A stretch of DNA of 64,000 bases, taken from Desulfobacteraceae bacterium. Its GTDB lineage: Bacteria > Desulfobacterota > Desulfobacteria > Desulfobacterales > Desulfobacteraceae. The notes beneath the pieces were generated by a model, which did not search any database, was not told the origin of the DNA, and saw only the letters and a program-made list of their open reading frames with translations. The stretch spans positions 1 through 64,000 of the forward strand of contig JADGEQ010000033.1 in assembly GCA_016744295.1 (NCBI GenBank), given 5' to 3'. Numbering within the stretch: position 1 is the first letter of the stretch; each line of letters begins with the position of its first letter. Positions 47,965-57,783 of the stretch are shown in pieces. Both the position numbers and the translations under genes were made by a program.

Positions 47965-48399
47965 TTAGATTTCGATTGGTTCAGGCTTCTGAGCAGCATG
48001 GGGATGCTGATCTCCTGCATAAACAAATAATTTTTTACAAAGTTTTCTTCCAAGCTTATTCTTAGGAAGCATACCCCGGACAGCTTTTTTAAGCACATCT
48101 TCAGGCTTTTTTTCGAACATTTCTTTTGCAGTAGTGGACTTAAGACTGCCAATGTATCCTGAATGACGATAGTATGTTTTCTGATCCAGCTTATTACCGG
48201 TCAGCTTCACTTTGTCTGCATTAATCACCACCACCCAATCACCCATATCAACATGGGGAGTAAAAAGGGGACTATGCTTTCCACGAATCCTGTAAGCTAC
48301 TTGGGAAGCCAATCTTCCAAGGACCAGATCTTTAGCATCAATGACACACCAATTCTCTTTGTTGTCTGATCTTCTCGCACTATATGTATACTTTTTCAC
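47965..48399 (-). CDS. rplM: 50S ribosomal protein L13
   Basis: 144 residues: [50 protein letters not shown] and [11 protein letters not shown] are the L13 signature. First gene of the rplM-rpsI pair; no leader element was recognised in the 71 bases before it. Confidence 0.96.
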   Translation of the reverse strand: MKKYTYSARRSDNKENWCVIDAKDLVLGRLASQVAYRIRGKHSPLFTPHVDMGDWVVVINADKVKLTGNKLDQKTYYRHSGYIGSLKSTTAKEMFEKKPEDVLKKAVRGMLPKNKLGRKLCKKLFVYAGDQHPHAAQKPEPIEI

Positions 48400-48470
48400 T
48401 GTTTCTCACTCCTCTTCATAAACACAATCCGCAATATTTACAGAAAAATTGCACATATGTCAAGCAAATT

Positions 48471-48878
48471 TTACAATTCTATTTGTTTTTCCTTTTTAAG
48501 CCCGGACATAAAAGAGGCACTCTCTTTTCCCGGTGAAAGACGGCTGGAGGTTTTACAGGAAACCTCGGCATTTAAAACACCACCGTTTTCGACAATCAGG
48601 TCCTGGCAATCAACCTTCCCGGAGCAGGTGCCGGTGGCAAGTATAATCAATTCTTTAGAGGCAGATACCTCTCCTTTGAAATGACCGCCAATGGTTAGAC
48701 TAGATACCTTTGTTGCACTGGAATTAACAATTCCATCTTCTGCGATAATGACAATATCCCCGTCGATGGTCCCGGTTACCTGCCCCTTAATAATCAACTT
48801 GCCGGTGCTGGATATGGACCCGTCTATTTTCAGCTCTTTATCAATGATTGATAAATTTTTTCTGTCTTTTTTTCCCAC
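48471..48878 (-). CDS. Bactofilin
   Basis: 135 residues of the polymer-forming bactofilin family: ISSTGKLIIKGQVTGTIDGDIVII, then KVSSLTIGGHFKGEVSASKEL and an unstructured tail (GLKKEKQIEL). It polymerises without nucleotide and serves as scaffold for envelope machines. It follows the Csd4-like gene by 20 bases and is the last gene of the cell-shape-like operon (Helicobacter CcmA is also a bactofilin that works with Csd enzymes). Confidence 0.9.
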   Translation of the reverse strand: MGKKDRKNLSIIDKELKIDGSISSTGKLIIKGQVTGTIDGDIVIIAEDGIVNSSATKVSSLTIGGHFKGEVSASKELIILATGTCSGKVDCQDLIVENGGVLNAEVSCKTSSRLSPGKESASFMSGLKKEKQIEL

Positions 48879-48897
48879 TGGCTGTCTCCTCGCATAC

Positions 48898-50385
48898 TTA
48901 TAATTGAATGTCTATATAAATTTTTCCGACTTCATTACCCGCAAGTTTGGTCACCACATGATAGTGCCTGCCTTTTTTTTCCAGAGAATACCTCGAGATT
49001 AGGACGCCGGCTCCTGTATCAATCGTATACCCTCTGTCTTCACCTGTATTTATACTCTTGTTACCAACAAACCCCTTAAAATTCACCACATATTCCGAGG
49101 GGTCTATATCACCGGTAATAATATCTTCGATGATCAATTTATCACCATACTGAAGGGTCACACGACTATAGTTTTCTACAATAAGGGTGCTGCCATTAAT
49201 CTTCAGCTTATACCGAATTCCCATGACCTTTTTCGACTCACTCACTGCAAGCTTGTGGGGTTGAGCACCCCCTTCATCCATATCCAAAAAGACACTGCCA
49301 CAGGTATAAAAATCCTTTTTTGCCTCAATTCTGGTGGGCTCTGTAATGATTATTTTTTTTTTCATATCATTAAAGTTATTCCCAGCTCCCAGAACATCCA
49401 CACTCAGTCCCCTTTCGTAGTTGGCCACAATGTCATGAACCTGGATCATGTCTCCCTTGTTAATTTTCAGGTGCTGCATTTTTCCGACGACAACAGGAAT
49501 AGAGTCATTGACAGAAATAATCATATACTGCATTTGGGGCTTTTTTAAATCAATACCCGGGTTCTGGGGCAAAATATCCAAAATATCCATAAATCCGTTA
49601 ATGGCATAAATATGCTGCCTCACCTTTTGTTCCAGGGATAGGCTTTTAGCAGATTCAATACCAAATGCCGGTATTTTGCAAACATTGACTGCATAATAGG
49701 TGGCAGACCGACGTTGCTCCTTATGGGAGGTATCCGGATAATTGGTCTTGTGATTATTAAAATGGAAATGATTGGCCTCATCTTCGATATTTTTGTTTAT
49801 CTGGTCAATAACCTTTTGTGCCATGGCTTGAAGATCCACCGTTTGCAGGTTGCCGCCTATATCCAAAATCGAATCATCCGCGATTATAGATTGCCCATAT
49901 CTTTCCGGATTTTTATCCGGACTTTCCCAGGTTGGTGAATAGAAACCGGATCCCTCGTGGAGATTTAGAAAACAATCACTTTCACAAATAAGCTTTTTAA
50001 GAACAGTCACAACCTTTGCTTCATAATTTACGGTATTATCATCCATAAATTTTCTGTTCATATCCTGATTAATCTGCCTTTCTTTTTTCAAAATTGAGGG
50101 CAGATTTGCCCGTGGCACAACAATCAAGTTCCCTTTCTCAAGGGAAAAATCAGCATAAAAATCAGCCGCTAAAAAACCACCGGGTTCATCCCCCTGAATC
50201 CCCCCGATAATAAGCAGGGTTTTCCCTGGTTTGGACCCAAATATACGGTAAACATTCAGCTCATTTTCTTCGCCCTGAAAAAAAACGGTATGGGTTCTTT
50301 GGCCGGAAAGGGCAACAGAAAAAATCAGAAAAACCAGAAAACATCCAAAGAAAAAAATTCCTCCGGCCTTTAGGACAGATTTCAT
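48898..50385 (-). CDS. Csd4-like peptidoglycan carboxypeptidase (M14/M99)
   Basis: 495 residues with an N-terminal membrane anchor (7-27) and a zinc-carboxypeptidase domain. The first metal motif is IGGIQGDEPGG, with Gln64 in place of the usual His and Glu67; the third ligand is His143 in FLNLHEGSGFY. The Gln/Glu/His set is the variant known from Helicobacter Csd4, which cuts tripeptides of uncrosslinked peptidoglycan. C-terminal beta domains (about 290-495) probably aid targeting. Its start overlaps the upstream coiled-coil gene by four bases. Confidence 0.8.
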   Translation of the reverse strand: MKSVLKAGGIFFFGCFLVFLIFSVALSGQRTHTVFFQGEENELNVYRIFGSKPGKTLLIIGGIQGDEPGGFLAADFYADFSLEKGNLIVVPRANLPSILKKERQINQDMNRKFMDDNTVNYEAKVVTVLKKLICESDCFLNLHEGSGFYSPTWESPDKNPERYGQSIIADDSILDIGGNLQTVDLQAMAQKVIDQINKNIEDEANHFHFNNHKTNYPDTSHKEQRRSATYYAVNVCKIPAFGIESAKSLSLEQKVRQHIYAINGFMDILDILPQNPGIDLKKPQMQYMIISVNDSIPVVVGKMQHLKINKGDMIQVHDIVANYERGLSVDVLGAGNNFNDMKKKIIITEPTRIEAKKDFYTCGSVFLDMDEGGAQPHKLAVSESKKVMGIRYKLKINGSTLIVENYSRVTLQYGDKLIIEDIITGDIDPSEYVVNFKGFVGNKSINTGEDRGYTIDTGAGVLISRYSLEKKGRHYHVVTKLAGNEVGKIYIDIQL

Positions 50386-51314
50386 GGTTTGGGATCATCC
50401 TCGGTAATATTAATGAAACTTTCAAACATGAGAACCCCATTGTCATTATAAATATATATGGCAGCTTTTTTAAAAAAATCCGGCCCTGCCTGATTTTCAA
50501 TCCTGAATTTAACCGGCTTAAAATGTGCAATTGAAAAATACTGCCCCTTGTTGTATTGAATCGGCACCCCTTTTTCTAATTTTGCCGCAGGAACCACAAG
50601 CCAATCTTTCTGGGATCCATTGTCCGGTTTCAGAATGGTAAATATCCGCCCGGAAACACCGCCGGGCTTTTCTGAAACATTCCGGATATCAAATCTTACG
50701 AGAAGGTCCCCACCTGCACCATCACGGGTAACAGTAAATTTTTCAATGGCAACATTTTTTTGAACCGGTGCAACAGACGCATCAGGCACTAATGCCGCCT
50801 TGGCCACCACAATATTCTTTTTTTCTCTGGCCACATCTATTTTTGCCATTGGAACCGGCCCTTTGACCTTGGGTTTTGAAGCAGGGTTCACATTCACTGG
50901 GTCCGGTTTTTCCTTGATGCCTGCTTTTTTTTCTTTAGCCAATGTAATCAATTGCGTATCTGATTCTGCCCGGGTATCAATCCCCGGCTTTTTTCCTGAA
51001 ATAACAAGCCTTGCCATAAGAACTTCTTTTTCAGATAGCAAATGCTCAACTTTTTTTTCCAACCCAATCAATTGGGTCTTGAGCATTTTATTTTCAACAC
51101 CCTGATTGGAAAAAAGATAATAGAAACCAAGGGCTGCTAACAAACTGATTATACCGGTCACACCAAAAATATAAACAAGTACCTTTAGATGCCCGGCAGA
51201 TTTCATTTCTCCGAAATCATCAAGAATCAAAATTCTTTTTTTTCTGCTTCTTTTATACGGAGACGGTTTTAACTGGGTTATTTCTTTTTCCAGTTCTCTT
51301 GAAATATCTTCCAT
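50382..51314 (-). CDS. Membrane-anchored coiled-coil protein, unknown function
   Basis: 310 residues. Basic cytosolic start (PSPYKRSRKKRILILDDFGE), one membrane segment (about 45-68), a coiled coil (about 72-105), a Lys/Pro/Ala-rich linker and a C-terminal beta-rich domain (about 190-310: VRFDIRNVSEKPGGVSGRIF, then YFSIAHFKPVKFRIE) that resembles a ligand- or wall-binding beta sandwich. It overlaps both Csd-like neighbours (37 and 4 bases), so it is a full member of this set and may bridge the bactofilin filament, the membrane and the enzymes. No family is known to me. Confidence 0.65.
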   Translation of the reverse strand: MEDISRELEKEITQLKPSPYKRSRKKRILILDDFGEMKSAGHLKVLVYIFGVTGIISLLAALGFYYLFSNQGVENKMLKTQLIGLEKKVEHLLSEKEVLMARLVISGKKPGIDTRAESDTQLITLAKEKKAGIKEKPDPVNVNPASKPKVKGPVPMAKIDVAREKKNIVVAKAALVPDASVAPVQKNVAIEKFTVTRDGAGGDLLVRFDIRNVSEKPGGVSGRIFTILKPDNGSQKDWLVVPAAKLEKGVPIQYNKGQYFSIAHFKPVKFRIENQAGPDFFKKAAIYIYNDNGVLMFESFINITEDDPKP

Positions 51315-52603
51315 ACGCCATCTGCCCTCACAAGTTTAAGATGTTTTGTTCCCTGGGTTGAAAAGCTGCTGGACTCATAATTCTGAAAAAAACTTACATC
51401 ACAGCTGTCTTCCCTTTTATTTACTTTAAAACCGGTACCTGTCACAGTGATATAACTATACTTTTTGGAAAGCTGTTTTTTCCGATTAACCCAGGCTTTT
51501 TTGCCAAGCCCATCCGAATGAAAATTTTTTGCATAAAAGTCGGCATAGGCATCCATATCCTTTGATGACCAGGCTGTCAGCCATCTTTGAATCGTTTCCA
51601 CAGCAGATGCTTCCCCGGGGTGATAGTTTACGATTTTTTGGGCAGCGGCAATCAAAGGAAACTCAGTCGTTTCATATGCTTTCGACTTTTTTTGAAGTGC
51701 ATCCCCAACAATTTTATAATCGTTATTTAACGCTTCCATAAAAAATTTTCGTTTACCAAGTAAAATTTTTTCTTTTCCCGATGACAAGATCAAATCAAAC
51801 AATACCACCACAATATCCTTGTGAAGATATATACCCATATTAGCGGTTTGAACCCTCAGCAAGAGTTTGTCCCTCTTGGATCTTTTTCTTAACTTGAGCC
51901 ATCCCTCCCACCATGAGATATCCGGGACATATTCATCTGAATACAAGGCAAGATATTGGTGATAACTCCCAGTATCAATGGACCGAGTCCAACTGTCCAG
52001 TATTTTCAATACTTTTGTTTCTCGATCTGACTGAACAACAGGATCTGCTTTTTGAATTTTTTCAACAATAATCAATGGGGTGGAATCCAGCTTGATATAT
52101 TCAGAAAGAGACAGAATATTCTCATTTTCAAGGGCAATACACCCATTGGAATCCATGGGTTTCAATGTTTTGTCTGTGCCGTGAATCCAGATGGCAGACC
52201 CATCTTTTCCCAAACGGAGGTCATGGAGATTCGGGTAATCCGAAGGAAAGGCCTTTTTCCCGTATACAGGTGTGAGATAACGATCTTCATACTCATCAAC
52301 CAAAAAATAAACCCCTTCAGGTGTTTTTTTGTCGCCGGCTTTATTTTTAGCCCCAAACACTTCACCGGTCGAACAAGCGGCTGAAAAGGTCAAATTAAGC
52401 AGGTTGTTTTTCCTATTGTAGACATAAAGCATCTGACTTTGCTTTTCCACAAGAATGACATTTTCATGTTCCGGCAGGGTGATAATAGAAGTGGGCAGAA
52501 TATTGCCCGAAACTGACCCTATAGACAATCCCAGAATCCCGAAAATCAGAATCCCAAAAAATAGATAAGAAGCAGATGGAACTTTGGTCATAATTATTTT
52601 CAT
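51278..52603 (-). CDS. L,D-transpeptidase/carboxypeptidase with two NTF2-like domains (Csd6-like)
   Basis: 441 residues: an N-terminal membrane anchor; a YkuD catalytic domain (about 48-175) with IHGTDKTLKPMDSNGCIAL (His141, Cys155); then two tandem NTF2/SnoaL-like units, starting at KVLKILDSWTRSIDTGSYHQYLALYSDEY (split; about residue 195) and TIQRWLTAWSSKDMDAYADF (about 335). Helicobacter Csd6 has the same YkuD-plus-NTF2 idea and trims tetrapeptides to control helical shape. First gene of the shape operon, 10 bases downstream of ruvB. Confidence 0.82.
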   Translation of the reverse strand: MKIIMTKVPSASYLFFGILIFGILGLSIGSVSGNILPTSIITLPEHENVILVEKQSQMLYVYNRKNNLLNLTFSAACSTGEVFGAKNKAGDKKTPEGVYFLVDEYEDRYLTPVYGKKAFPSDYPNLHDLRLGKDGSAIWIHGTDKTLKPMDSNGCIALENENILSLSEYIKLDSTPLIIVEKIQKADPVVQSDRETKVLKILDSWTRSIDTGSYHQYLALYSDEYVPDISWWEGWLKLRKRSKRDKLLLRVQTANMGIYLHKDIVVVLFDLILSSGKEKILLGKRKFFMEALNNDYKIVGDALQKKSKAYETTEFPLIAAAQKIVNYHPGEASAVETIQRWLTAWSSKDMDAYADFYAKNFHSDGLGKKAWVNRKKQLSKKYSYITVTGTGFKVNKREDSCDVSFFQNYESSSFSTQGTKHLKLVRADGVWKIFQENWKKK

Positions 52604-52613
52604 TTATAGGGAG

Positions 52614-53681
52614 TTACCCTTCCGATTTAGTTTGCCCGGCTTGATTGCCCCGGGCCATTAGGTTTATCTTAAGATGGTGATATGCTTTTTCAGATGCTTT
52701 TCTACCACTTGAAGTGCGAAGAACAAGCCCGATCTTTAATAAATAGGGTTCCACAACATCCACAAGTGTATCGGTTTCTTCCTGCAGGGTGGCGGAAATA
52801 GCCTCAATTCCCACGGGGCCACCCTTATAAAAATCAATAATGGTTGTCAAATAATTTCTGTCAAGCCGGGTAAGTCCCAGACCGTCAATACCCTCAAGGG
52901 CAAGGGCAGACCGCACGCTTGTTTGAGTCACCTCTCCATTGGATTTTACCTGGGAATAATCCCGGACACGTTTTAACAGCCGATTGGCAACCCGGGGGGT
53001 TCCCCGGGATCGTCTCGCAAGTTCCAGGGCGCCCTTGTCCGAAATAGGGGTATGGAGAATGAGGGCAGACCGTTTGATGATGACCATCAAATCTTGGATG
53101 GAATAAAAATCAAGGGTACGAAATATACCAAAACGGTCCCGCAATGGAGAGGACAGCAATCCCACCCTTGTGGTAGCCCCCACCAGTACAAATTGTTTGA
53201 GCCGGTACCTGTGGCTTCTGGCGTGAACCCCCTTGTCAAAAATAAAATCCACAGCAAAATCCTCCATGGCCGGATACAAGAACTCTTCTACAATCTTTGG
53301 AATCCTGTGAATTTCATCAATAAAAAGAATATCTCCCTCTCCCAGGTGGGTCAGGATACCGACCAGGTCCCCCCCTTTTTCCAGGGTTGGCCCCGAGGTG
53401 ATCGTCAACTCTTTTCCCATCTCATTGGCAATAATATGGGCAACTGTTGTCTTGCCGAGCCCGGGCGGTCCATGTAATAAAATATGATCCAAGGGCTCAT
53501 TTCTCATCCTAGCCGCCTGAATCGCTATTTTCAGGGTTTCAACCGCATCCCGTTGTCCCACATACTCTTCAAAGCAATTTGGGCGAAGGGATACAATATC
53601 TGCTAATTGATCTTCCTCGATCTGACTGGAAGTTACCACCCCTTTTTTGTCCGAAGAAAAAGAGAGAACGTCATTGCTCAT
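52614..53681 (-). CDS. ruvB: Holliday junction helicase RuvB
   Basis: 355 residues: [20 protein letters not shown], Walker [15 protein letters not shown], Walker [13 protein letters not shown], sensor [19 protein letters not shown] and a winged helix at the C-terminus. Motor of the RuvAB branch migration complex. Confidence 0.97.
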   Translation of the reverse strand: MSNDVLSFSSDKKGVVTSSQIEEDQLADIVSLRPNCFEEYVGQRDAVETLKIAIQAARMRNEPLDHILLHGPPGLGKTTVAHIIANEMGKELTITSGPTLEKGGDLVGILTHLGEGDILFIDEIHRIPKIVEEFLYPAMEDFAVDFIFDKGVHARSHRYRLKQFVLVGATTRVGLLSSPLRDRFGIFRTLDFYSIQDLMVIIKRSALILHTPISDKGALELARRSRGTPRVANRLLKRVRDYSQVKSNGEVTQTSVRSALALEGIDGLGLTRLDRNYLTTIIDFYKGGPVGIEAISATLQEETDTLVDVVEPYLLKIGLVLRTSSGRKASEKAYHHLKINLMARGNQAGQTKSEG

Positions 53682-53684
53682 ATG

Positions 53685-54314
53685 CTACCGAACCTCCTGA
53701 TAGATTTCGTCAAACAGCCCTTCGGCATTTTCAATGCCAGGATTACGATCAAAGGCCTCTTTTATCATTCGTCTGGCCGATCCTGCAGAATGCCCGAGCT
53801 GATCAACGAGAACATCTTCAACCTGCTGGGAAATTTCCCTAAGACTCTTCCCCAGGGAAGGGGAAGGATCAATTGAAGATTCACTGGTTTGGTCGACAAA
53901 GGCCGAAACCTTTCCATGGAGAGTGGCAATAATTTTTTCCGCAGTTCTTTTTCCGATCCCAGACAATTGAGAAAGAAACGAAACATCTTTTTCCTCAATG
54001 GCCCGTGCGACTTCCCCCACAGGCCTGGTAAGCGCTTTCACCGCCTTCATGGGACCCACGGCAGCCACGGAAATAAACAATTGGAAAAACCCCTTGTCCC
54101 CTGGGGTATCAAATCCTATTAATACAGGTTTGGGCTGCCTTTCTGTCACATGGTAATAAATATACAAAGAGACCATCCCTTCATCAGAAGACTTAGACAT
54201 CACCCGATCAAGGGTGACGGGATTCAGCAAAATTTCATACCCGATATGGCCTGCCAGCAATAAAATACCGTCTGCTTCATGCTGAATGATATGTCCTTCA
54301 AGATAACCAATCAT
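53685..54314 (-). CDS. ruvA: Holliday junction protein RuvA
   Basis: 209 residues: MIGYLEGHI start, OB fold, helix-hairpin-helix LSQLSGIGKRTAEKIIATL and a flexible linker to the C-terminal RuvB-binding domain. It overlaps ruvC by four bases and is followed by ruvB after three. Confidence 0.96.
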   Translation of the reverse strand: MIGYLEGHIIQHEADGILLLAGHIGYEILLNPVTLDRVMSKSSDEGMVSLYIYYHVTERQPKPVLIGFDTPGDKGFFQLFISVAAVGPMKAVKALTRPVGEVARAIEEKDVSFLSQLSGIGKRTAEKIIATLHGKVSAFVDQTSESSIDPSPSLGKSLREISQQVEDVLVDQLGHSAGSARRMIKEAFDRNPGIENAEGLFDEIYQEVR

Positions 54315-54805
54315 AAAACCCTTCCGTACCTATAATAACCTGCCAAGGCTAGCCCCAAAGCATCTGAAGCATGGAACGGCCGAATGGGCTCTCCATGTTT
54401 CAACAAATTTCGGACAGATTTTTCCACCTGCAACTTATCCGCACTCCCGCTACCGGTAATTATTTTTTTAACTTCACGCACCGATATTTCTTCTACCCTG
54501 ACACCCGCCCGAAAGGCAGCCACCGACAAAACACCAGATACTTTACCCAACATAATACCCGATCCAGGGTATTTATCAAGCGAGTAAATAGCCTCAATAA
54601 CCACAAGATCAGGTTTTTGCTCACCGAGGAAATCTGCAATTTTTGTATAAATGATATTAAGTCTGGAAGGAGTAGATGCTGCTGAGTCGGTTGCAATACT
54701 GCCAAAGGAATAATTACTGATACCCCGAAGGTCACCTTGTACAACTCCGATACCTGTGCCGGCCAAACCAGGATCAATACCAACAATTTTAATCATAGCA
54801 CCCAT
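54311..54805 (-). CDS. ruvC: Holliday junction resolvase RuvC
   Basis: 164 residues: IVGIDPGLAGTGIGVV (first catalytic Asp), VVIEAIYSLDKYPGSG, and HASDALGLALAGYY with the last acidic residues. Endonuclease that resolves Holliday junctions. An earlier start (MGAMIKIVG) and the inner MIKIVG are both possible. Confidence 0.95.
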   Translation of the reverse strand: MGAMIKIVGIDPGLAGTGIGVVQGDLRGISNYSFGSIATDSAASTPSRLNIIYTKIADFLGEQKPDLVVIEAIYSLDKYPGSGIMLGKVSGVLSVAAFRAGVRVEEISVREVKKIITGSGSADKLQVEKSVRNLLKHGEPIRPFHASDALGLALAGYYRYGRVL

Positions 54806-54825
54806 GCATCACAAGCACTGGGAAA

Positions 54826-55686
54826 TCAATCCAGGCTTTTTATTTTTTTTTGGGCATACTTGGCTTCATTGGAATCAGGGTGCCGCTTGATGAGTTCCTT
54901 TAAAATCAGCCTTGCATTAGCCTTTTCACCCAGTTCAGCAAAGGAATATCCCTGTTTTAATCTGGCTGCCGCTGTCTTGTTTGAGTCTGGATAATCCTCA
55001 AGCACTCGCTGATATTCCAGAATCGCTTTTTCATACCATTTTTCTGCATAATAACTGTCCGCAATCCAAAATCTGGCATTATCTGCATTTTTTGAATCCG
55101 GATATTTATTAATAAAATTTTCAAACTGAATCCGTGCGTTTTCCTTATCCCCCTCATCAAATGTTTTTTTTGCAAGGGCATAGGCGTCTTGCTCAGAACC
55201 TATTTCAGCCTTGGGCTTGGTCACCCCATCTGTATCAGCCGGTTTAGCATCCCCTGGTTCGAATCCCATATATTTTTCAAGGTTAATAAGTTTTTCATAG
55301 TTCCGGGAAATGGCATTGTCCAACCGTTCCAGCCTTTTTTCCAGTTCATCCTGATACAATTTCCGATTCGTTCCAAAATCATGATTGATCTCTTCAATCA
55401 ATCCATCCACTCGTTGGAATTGAACTTTTATCTGTTGAATTTCATCTTTAATTTCAGCGTACTGCTCCTGATTACCCTTTGTGGCGGTGTCTATTCTCAG
55501 TTGAAAAGATTCCAGTTCCTCCTGAACCTTTTTACCGGATATTTCTTCCTGAACAGAGGCCTGTCGATTGTTTTCCATCTCCATGGCAGCAATTCGGCTT
55601 TCCAACAATTGATATTGAGCCGGTGTTACACATCCTGAGAAAAGGATCATTCCCAGCATACACAAAAGAATTTTTTTCATTGTCAA
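54826..55686 (-). CDS. cpoB: Tol-Pal coordinator CpoB (YbgF-like)
   Basis: 286 residues with a signal peptide and a lipobox-like SGCVTP, an N-terminal trimeric coiled coil (about 25-130) and C-terminal TPR repeats (DAYALAKKTFDEGDKENARI; DNARFWIADSYYAEKWYEKAI). Last gene of the tol-pal operon; it coordinates Tol-Pal with peptidoglycan synthesis. The Cys suggests it may be a lipoprotein, unlike the E. coli protein. Confidence 0.9.
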   Translation of the reverse strand: MTMKKILLCMLGMILFSGCVTPAQYQLLESRIAAMEMENNRQASVQEEISGKKVQEELESFQLRIDTATKGNQEQYAEIKDEIQQIKVQFQRVDGLIEEINHDFGTNRKLYQDELEKRLERLDNAISRNYEKLINLEKYMGFEPGDAKPADTDGVTKPKAEIGSEQDAYALAKKTFDEGDKENARIQFENFINKYPDSKNADNARFWIADSYYAEKWYEKAILEYQRVLEDYPDSNKTAAARLKQGYSFAELGEKANARLILKELIKRHPDSNEAKYAQKKIKSLD

Positions 55687-55773
55687 ACTCCAACCGATCT
55701 ACAAGATTAAATGTCCGGATATCAACCAATTTTTAAATTAGCCTATACCCGGACACGATCATCTTCAACCCAA

Positions 55774-56349
55774 CTATTTTATGACAAACTGTGCTCGCCT
55801 GTTCTTTCTATATGCTTCTTCGCTGGTTCCTGAATCAAGGGGTTTTTCTTCACCAAAACTGACCGTAGCCAGCCGGGAGGCCGGGATACCCAAGTTCAAA
55901 AGATAGGTTTTTGCAGCAATAGCCCTGCGCTCTCCAAGGGCTATATTGTATTCGGTTGTTCCTTTCTCATCACAATGACCTTCAATTGTGACCAGAACCC
56001 CTGAATTGGCCCTAAGCCATTCCGCTTTTTCTTTTAGCAGCATTTTGGCCATGGAGCTTAAAAGGGCACTGTCAAAATCAAAGTGGATATTCTGATTGAC
56101 AAACCGATTTTTGGAGGCAATTATTTTTGCTTCCTTCAACGCCTGTTCTTTGACCATCTGATCCTGTAATTCCTGGGCTTTTATGCGTTCTTGTTCCGCA
56201 AGATCTTTTGCCTGTTCTTCAACCGTTACCTGGTCTTCTATGGTTGTCGGCTCGGACACAATCGTTTTTTTTGCACAGGAAACTGTCATAAAAAGAGTTG
56301 CCACGATCATTGCCGCCATAAGATTAACCCACATTTTTTTGTTCATCAC
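55774..56349 (-). CDS. pal: Peptidoglycan-associated lipoprotein Pal
   Basis: 191 residues: lipobox TVSCAKK (Cys25), a Glu/Gln-rich helical linker (about 40-80), and an OmpA-C domain with HFDFDSALLSSMAKMLLKEKA, VTIEGHCDEKGTTEYNIALGERRA and the conserved SFGEEKP. Outer-membrane anchor that binds diaminopimelate of peptidoglycan. Confidence 0.95.
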   Translation of the reverse strand: MMNKKMWVNLMAAMIVATLFMTVSCAKKTIVSEPTTIEDQVTVEEQAKDLAEQERIKAQELQDQMVKEQALKEAKIIASKNRFVNQNIHFDFDSALLSSMAKMLLKEKAEWLRANSGVLVTIEGHCDEKGTTEYNIALGERRAIAAKTYLLNLGIPASRLATVSFGEEKPLDSGTSEEAYRKNRRAQFVIK

Positions 56350-56401
56350 GCCTCCTTTGTCACTAAATTTAAATTACATCATCAATTTCATACTTACATT
56401 A

Positions 56402-57781
56402 TTAATTTTCAAAACTTGTCGGCCTGGACCAAGAGGGCTGGCTTTGTTTCCCCTTTAAGGTTAACAGGAGCCGTTGGTCCGCTCCCGTTGCACTCATAAC
56501 AAAAAGTCTTGACACTCCGCCCTTCCGGTTGGATGTAAAGGCAATCAGGCTTCCATCCGGAGACCATGAAGGATCTTCATTGTCCCCTTGATTCATTGTC
56601 AACTGAACCGGCATTCCCGGGGCGGAATCAAGATTCAGAACAAATATATCAATTTTATTCTTCTCAATACCCACATACGCAATTTTTTTCCCATCGGGCG
56701 ACCATGCCGGTGAGGTATTATAGCGACCCTTAAATGTGACCCGTTTCACATCACCAGCTTCCAAATCCTTTATGTAAACCTGAGGACTTCCCCCTCTATT
56801 GGATGTAAACGCAATTTTCCTCCCATCGGGTGAAAATTTGGGGGAAACGTTCACCCCCCAGCTCTTGGTTATCCTTTTAGTAACTTCTCCCTTCTTGGTC
56901 AACAAATATATTTCCTGATTTCCAGAAAAACTTAATGCAGCCGCAAGTTTCAGCTGCCCGGGCATCCAATCCGGAGAGAGATTTGATCCTTTATAATTAA
57001 CAATGGCACCCCGTTTTTCTTTTAAATTTTGAATATAAATGTCAGGCTTTCCCTTGGCATAGGACACATAGGCTAACCACTGCCCGTCTGAAGAGAAGCT
57101 GGGGGAAAGGGATATGCTTTTATGATGGGTAATTTGTTTGGGATTATACCCATCAAATTCACATATAAAAATTTCCTTGTTCCCATTTACCGTTGAAACA
57201 AAGGAGATTTTACTATTGAAGATCCCCCAATTACCCGTTAGCACATGGGAAATCTCACTGCAAAACAGATGGATCATCCGCCTAATTTGGGAACTAGCAC
57301 CCGTATAAATTTTCCCCACAAGAAGCTTAGAATTAAAGGTATCAAATAGCCGAAGCTTCAGGGTTACCTGGTTTTCTTTTTCCTCTATACCGCCGGTAAT
57401 AAGAAGATCAGCACCAATGCCGGTCCAGTCCCGAAAATTGATCTGCCCCAATTGGATTCCCGTTTCCGCAGGATTCGAAAGGAATGCCGTAGAATTTAGC
57501 ACCTTGAGATACCCTGTAAAAGCAAGGGCATCTTTTAGAATTTTCTTTGCTTTTTCTCCCCCATCAACCTCGGCACCATGACCGTTAAACGACCTAAATT
57601 GTGTTATGGCAATTGGGGTTTTGTTTAGAAACGGGTCACTGATATTTATGGAATCGAACTCTTTGGCCGACAAAGGAAATACAAAAAACAAAATGAGCAT
57701 GATTGTCAAGCAACCAGGGAGTATTGCCCCCCCAAACTGTCGGTATCTGCCACACACGCTATAGTTCCTGGTCTGGTCCAT
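56402..57781 (-). CDS. tolB: Tol-Pal protein TolB
   Basis: 459 residues: signal peptide, N-terminal TolB domain (LNSTAFLSNP, DLLITGGIEEKENQVTLKLRLFDT split) and a six-bladed propeller of PD40 repeats (SFSSDGQWLAYVSYAKGKPDIY, PKFSPDGRKIAFTSNRGGSP split, PSWSPDGSLIAFTSNRKGG). Periplasmic partner of Pal. Confidence 0.95.
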   Translation of the reverse strand: MDQTRNYSVCGRYRQFGGAILPGCLTIMLILFFVFPLSAKEFDSINISDPFLNKTPIAITQFRSFNGHGAEVDGGEKAKKILKDALAFTGYLKVLNSTAFLSNPAETGIQLGQINFRDWTGIGADLLITGGIEEKENQVTLKLRLFDTFNSKLLVGKIYTGASSQIRRMIHLFCSEISHVLTGNWGIFNSKISFVSTVNGNKEIFICEFDGYNPKQITHHKSISLSPSFSSDGQWLAYVSYAKGKPDIYIQNLKEKRGAIVNYKGSNLSPDWMPGQLKLAAALSFSGNQEIYLLTKKGEVTKRITKSWGVNVSPKFSPDGRKIAFTSNRGGSPQVYIKDLEAGDVKRVTFKGRYNTSPAWSPDGKKIAYVGIEKNKIDIFVLNLDSAPGMPVQLTMNQGDNEDPSWSPDGSLIAFTSNRKGGVSRLFVMSATGADQRLLLTLKGKQSQPSWSRPTSFEN

Positions 57782-57783
57782 TT

